From NCBI GenBank assembly GCA_003217835.1, contig QHMQ01000096.1, positions 1 to 9,390 on the forward strand: 9,390 nucleotides of DNA, read 5' to 3'. Under the pieces are notes generated by a model, which was given only the letters and a program-made list of their open reading frames with translations, made no database searches and had not been told where the DNA came from. Below are positions 7,644-9,390 of this stretch, piece after piece. Numbering within the stretch: position 1 is the stretch's first letter; each line of letters starts with the position of its first letter. A program made the translations under genes and the position numbers. The stretch comes from Verrucomicrobiota bacterium. Lineage in GTDB: Bacteria > Verrucomicrobiota > Verrucomicrobiia > Chthoniobacterales > UBA10450.

Positions 7644-7793
7644 CTAAACGCTACCGAGCGCGAGGGCGAGAAGAAAGGCAATGACGAAGCACGAATGACG
7701 AATGACAAATGAATGACGAAATCCGAAGTCCAAAGTGAAAGATCGATATTGTTTCGTCATTTGATCATTCGGGCTTCCTTCGTCATTGGACAT
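7644..7793 (-). pseudogene. 49-codon duplicate of the peptidase 5' end (decoy signal-peptide ORF)
   Basis: The upstream copy of the duplication keeps an ATG at 7793 and encodes the same first 49 residues as the peptidase (MSNDEGSPND... ending FLLALALGSV). It stops at TAG 7646-7644, a stop created exactly at the junction of the two copies. The stop lies 11 nt before the peptidase ATG at 7632, and the initiation context is identical to that of the real gene, so ribosomes may load here first. It is most simply a non-functional by-product; a leader peptide with translational coupling is possible but unproven. Confidence 0.7.
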
Positions 7794-7841
7794 TCGTCAT
7801 TCATCATTGTTTCGACCTTCGGCATTCGGGTTTCGTCATTC

Positions 7842-9158
<1,317 letters not shown>

Positions 9159-9170
9159 AAGCCGGAACTG

Positions 9171-9195
9171 TAGCGGCAGGAGTGTCGCCTGCAAT
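9171..9195. repeat. Small inverted repeat in the icd leader
   Basis: GCAGG (9176-9180) and CCTGC (9188-9192) form a 5-bp inverted repeat with a 7-nt loop, 18-34 nt before the icd ATG. The surrounding text (read on the minus strand: GCAGGCGACACTCCTGCCGC) resembles another short intergenic repeat I associate with Verrucomicrobiota. The stem is short, so a regulatory hairpin is not supported by sequence alone. Confidence 0.3.
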
Positions 9196-9311
9196 CACGT
9201 TAACCGCGGAATGGAGCGAATGGGCGGAGCGACATGCACGGCAAAGCCACGAGGGTAGCGGAGATCGAAGCGGGAGCTGAGAGAATGATTACGCCGATCC
9301 ATGAATGAGGA

Positions 9312-9373
9312 TGGAGGGACGACCTCCGTGTCGTCCTCTATATTCCAGGGACGGGACAGCGCCCGTCCCTCCA
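9312..9373. repeat. REPIN-like nested palindrome: two inverted REP-type hairpins
   Basis: The outer arms TGGAGGGACG (9312-9321) and CGTCCCTCCA (9364-9373) are perfect inverted repeats. Inside, the left unit forms a hairpin GGACGAC (9317-9323) / GTCGTCC (9330-9336) with a 6-nt loop. The right unit forms AGGGACGGG (9347-9355) / CCCGTCCCT (9362-9370), also with a 6-nt loop. This is the layout of REPINs/BIMEs: two REP sequences facing each other with a short spacer. It lies about 155 nt upstream of icd. In known cases such elements are mobilised by RAYT (Y1/TnpA_REP) transposases encoded elsewhere; none is seen here. Confidence 0.75.
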
Positions 9374-9390
9374 AATTACTTATCCGCGCG

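Larger units (their letters stand above)
7484..7805. repeat. Perfect 161-bp tandem duplication, two copies
   Basis: Positions 7484-7644 and 7645-7805 are identical base for base; identity stops on both sides (7483 g against 7644 c; 7645 t against 7806 a). The right end of the left copy is joined directly to the start of the next. The unit contains the peptidase start codon, 49 codons of its N-terminus including most of the signal peptide, and 12 nt of leader. Since 161 is not a multiple of three, the second copy cannot be read through in frame. Complete identity in non-conserved sequence implies a very recent event, or an assembly error. Confidence 0.97.
7518..7841. repeat. AATGACG / CGTCATT heptamer-rich palindromic repeat tract
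   Basis: Each 161-bp copy holds AATGACG three times in its left half and the reverse complement CGTCATT three times in its right half, and one more CGTCATT lies just before the icd stop. The arrangement gives long inverted repeats: 7551-7560 pairs perfectly with 7591-7600 (10 bp), and 7532-7542 with 7631-7641 (11 bp); copy 2 has the same at 7712-7721/7752-7761 and 7693-7703/7792-7802. I recall such heptamer-rich tracts as common between genes in Verrucomicrobiota genomes. Here the tract also codes for the peptidase N-terminus. Confidence 0.75.

Noticed and set aside
7645..7841. Rho-independent terminator after icd
   Set aside because: Inverted repeats exist, but the stems are AT-rich, loops are long and no T-run follows, so they are better explained as repeat structure.
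7484..7841. CRISPR array
   Set aside because: There are only two direct copies, abutting with no spacers, and the short heptamers are irregularly spaced.
9195..9310. Sigma-70 promoter for icd
   Set aside because: Partial -35/-10 resemblances (TTGCCG, TTAACG) occur, but not as a convincing pair with proper spacing.
9195..9389. Minus-strand frame open from the right edge to a TGA just before icd
   Set aside because: It translates through both REP hairpins, shows no family motif, and its being in frame with icd is chance; I read the region as intergenic.
9301..9390. Plus-strand ATG with 30 codons open to the right edge
   Set aside because: It consists almost entirely of the palindromic element and has no ribosome binding site.

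Overview
The window is a compact bacterial chromosomal segment of about 9.4 kb in which all six recognisable genes lie on the minus strand. In the order of transcription they are icd (NADP-isocitrate dehydrogenase), an exported S9-family peptidase, pgi (glucose-6-phosphate isomerase), a soluble histidine kinase, an NtrC-family sigma-54 response regulator, and the N-terminal half of glnD (PII uridylyltransferase), which runs off the left edge. Protein flavour, moderate GC, near absence of Shine-Dalgarno sequences, and two repeat types between genes (TTCGTCATT-rich stretches and TGGAGGGACG hairpins) suggest a Verrucomicrobiota genome, perhaps a soil Chthoniobacterales/Spartobacteria lineage. That assignment is recognition from memory, not proof.

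Layout. Positions 1-1273 hold glnD, without its 3' end. 1351-2739 is the response regulator and 2812-3522 its probable partner kinase. 3543-5150 is pgi. 5151-5220 is a short spacer carrying a degenerate REP-like repeat. 5221-7632 is the S9 peptidase, whose 5' end lies inside a perfect 161-bp tandem duplication (7484-7644 and 7645-7805). 7842-9158 is icd. 9159-9390 is an upstream intergenic region whose outer part is a 62-bp nested palindrome made of two inverted REP-like hairpins (9312-9373).

How the genes fit together. pgi, kinase, regulator and glnD are closely spaced (20-77 nt gaps) and could share a transcript. A sigma-54 activator beside glnD points to nitrogen control, and icd makes 2-oxoglutarate, the carbon-side signal read by PII proteins. 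A carbon/nitrogen theme for the block is therefore reasonable but inferred. The genes themselves are ordinary. The unusual features are the fresh-looking duplication of the peptidase start and signal-peptide region, which creates a 49-codon decoy reading frame just upstream of the real gene; the origin of that signal peptide in intergenic-type repeat sequence; the REPIN-like element upstream of icd with a related single copy upstream of pgi; and a histidine kinase with no sensor domain and a degenerate ATP-binding G1 box. I found no CRISPR array, RNA gene, insertion sequence or new multi-gene system.
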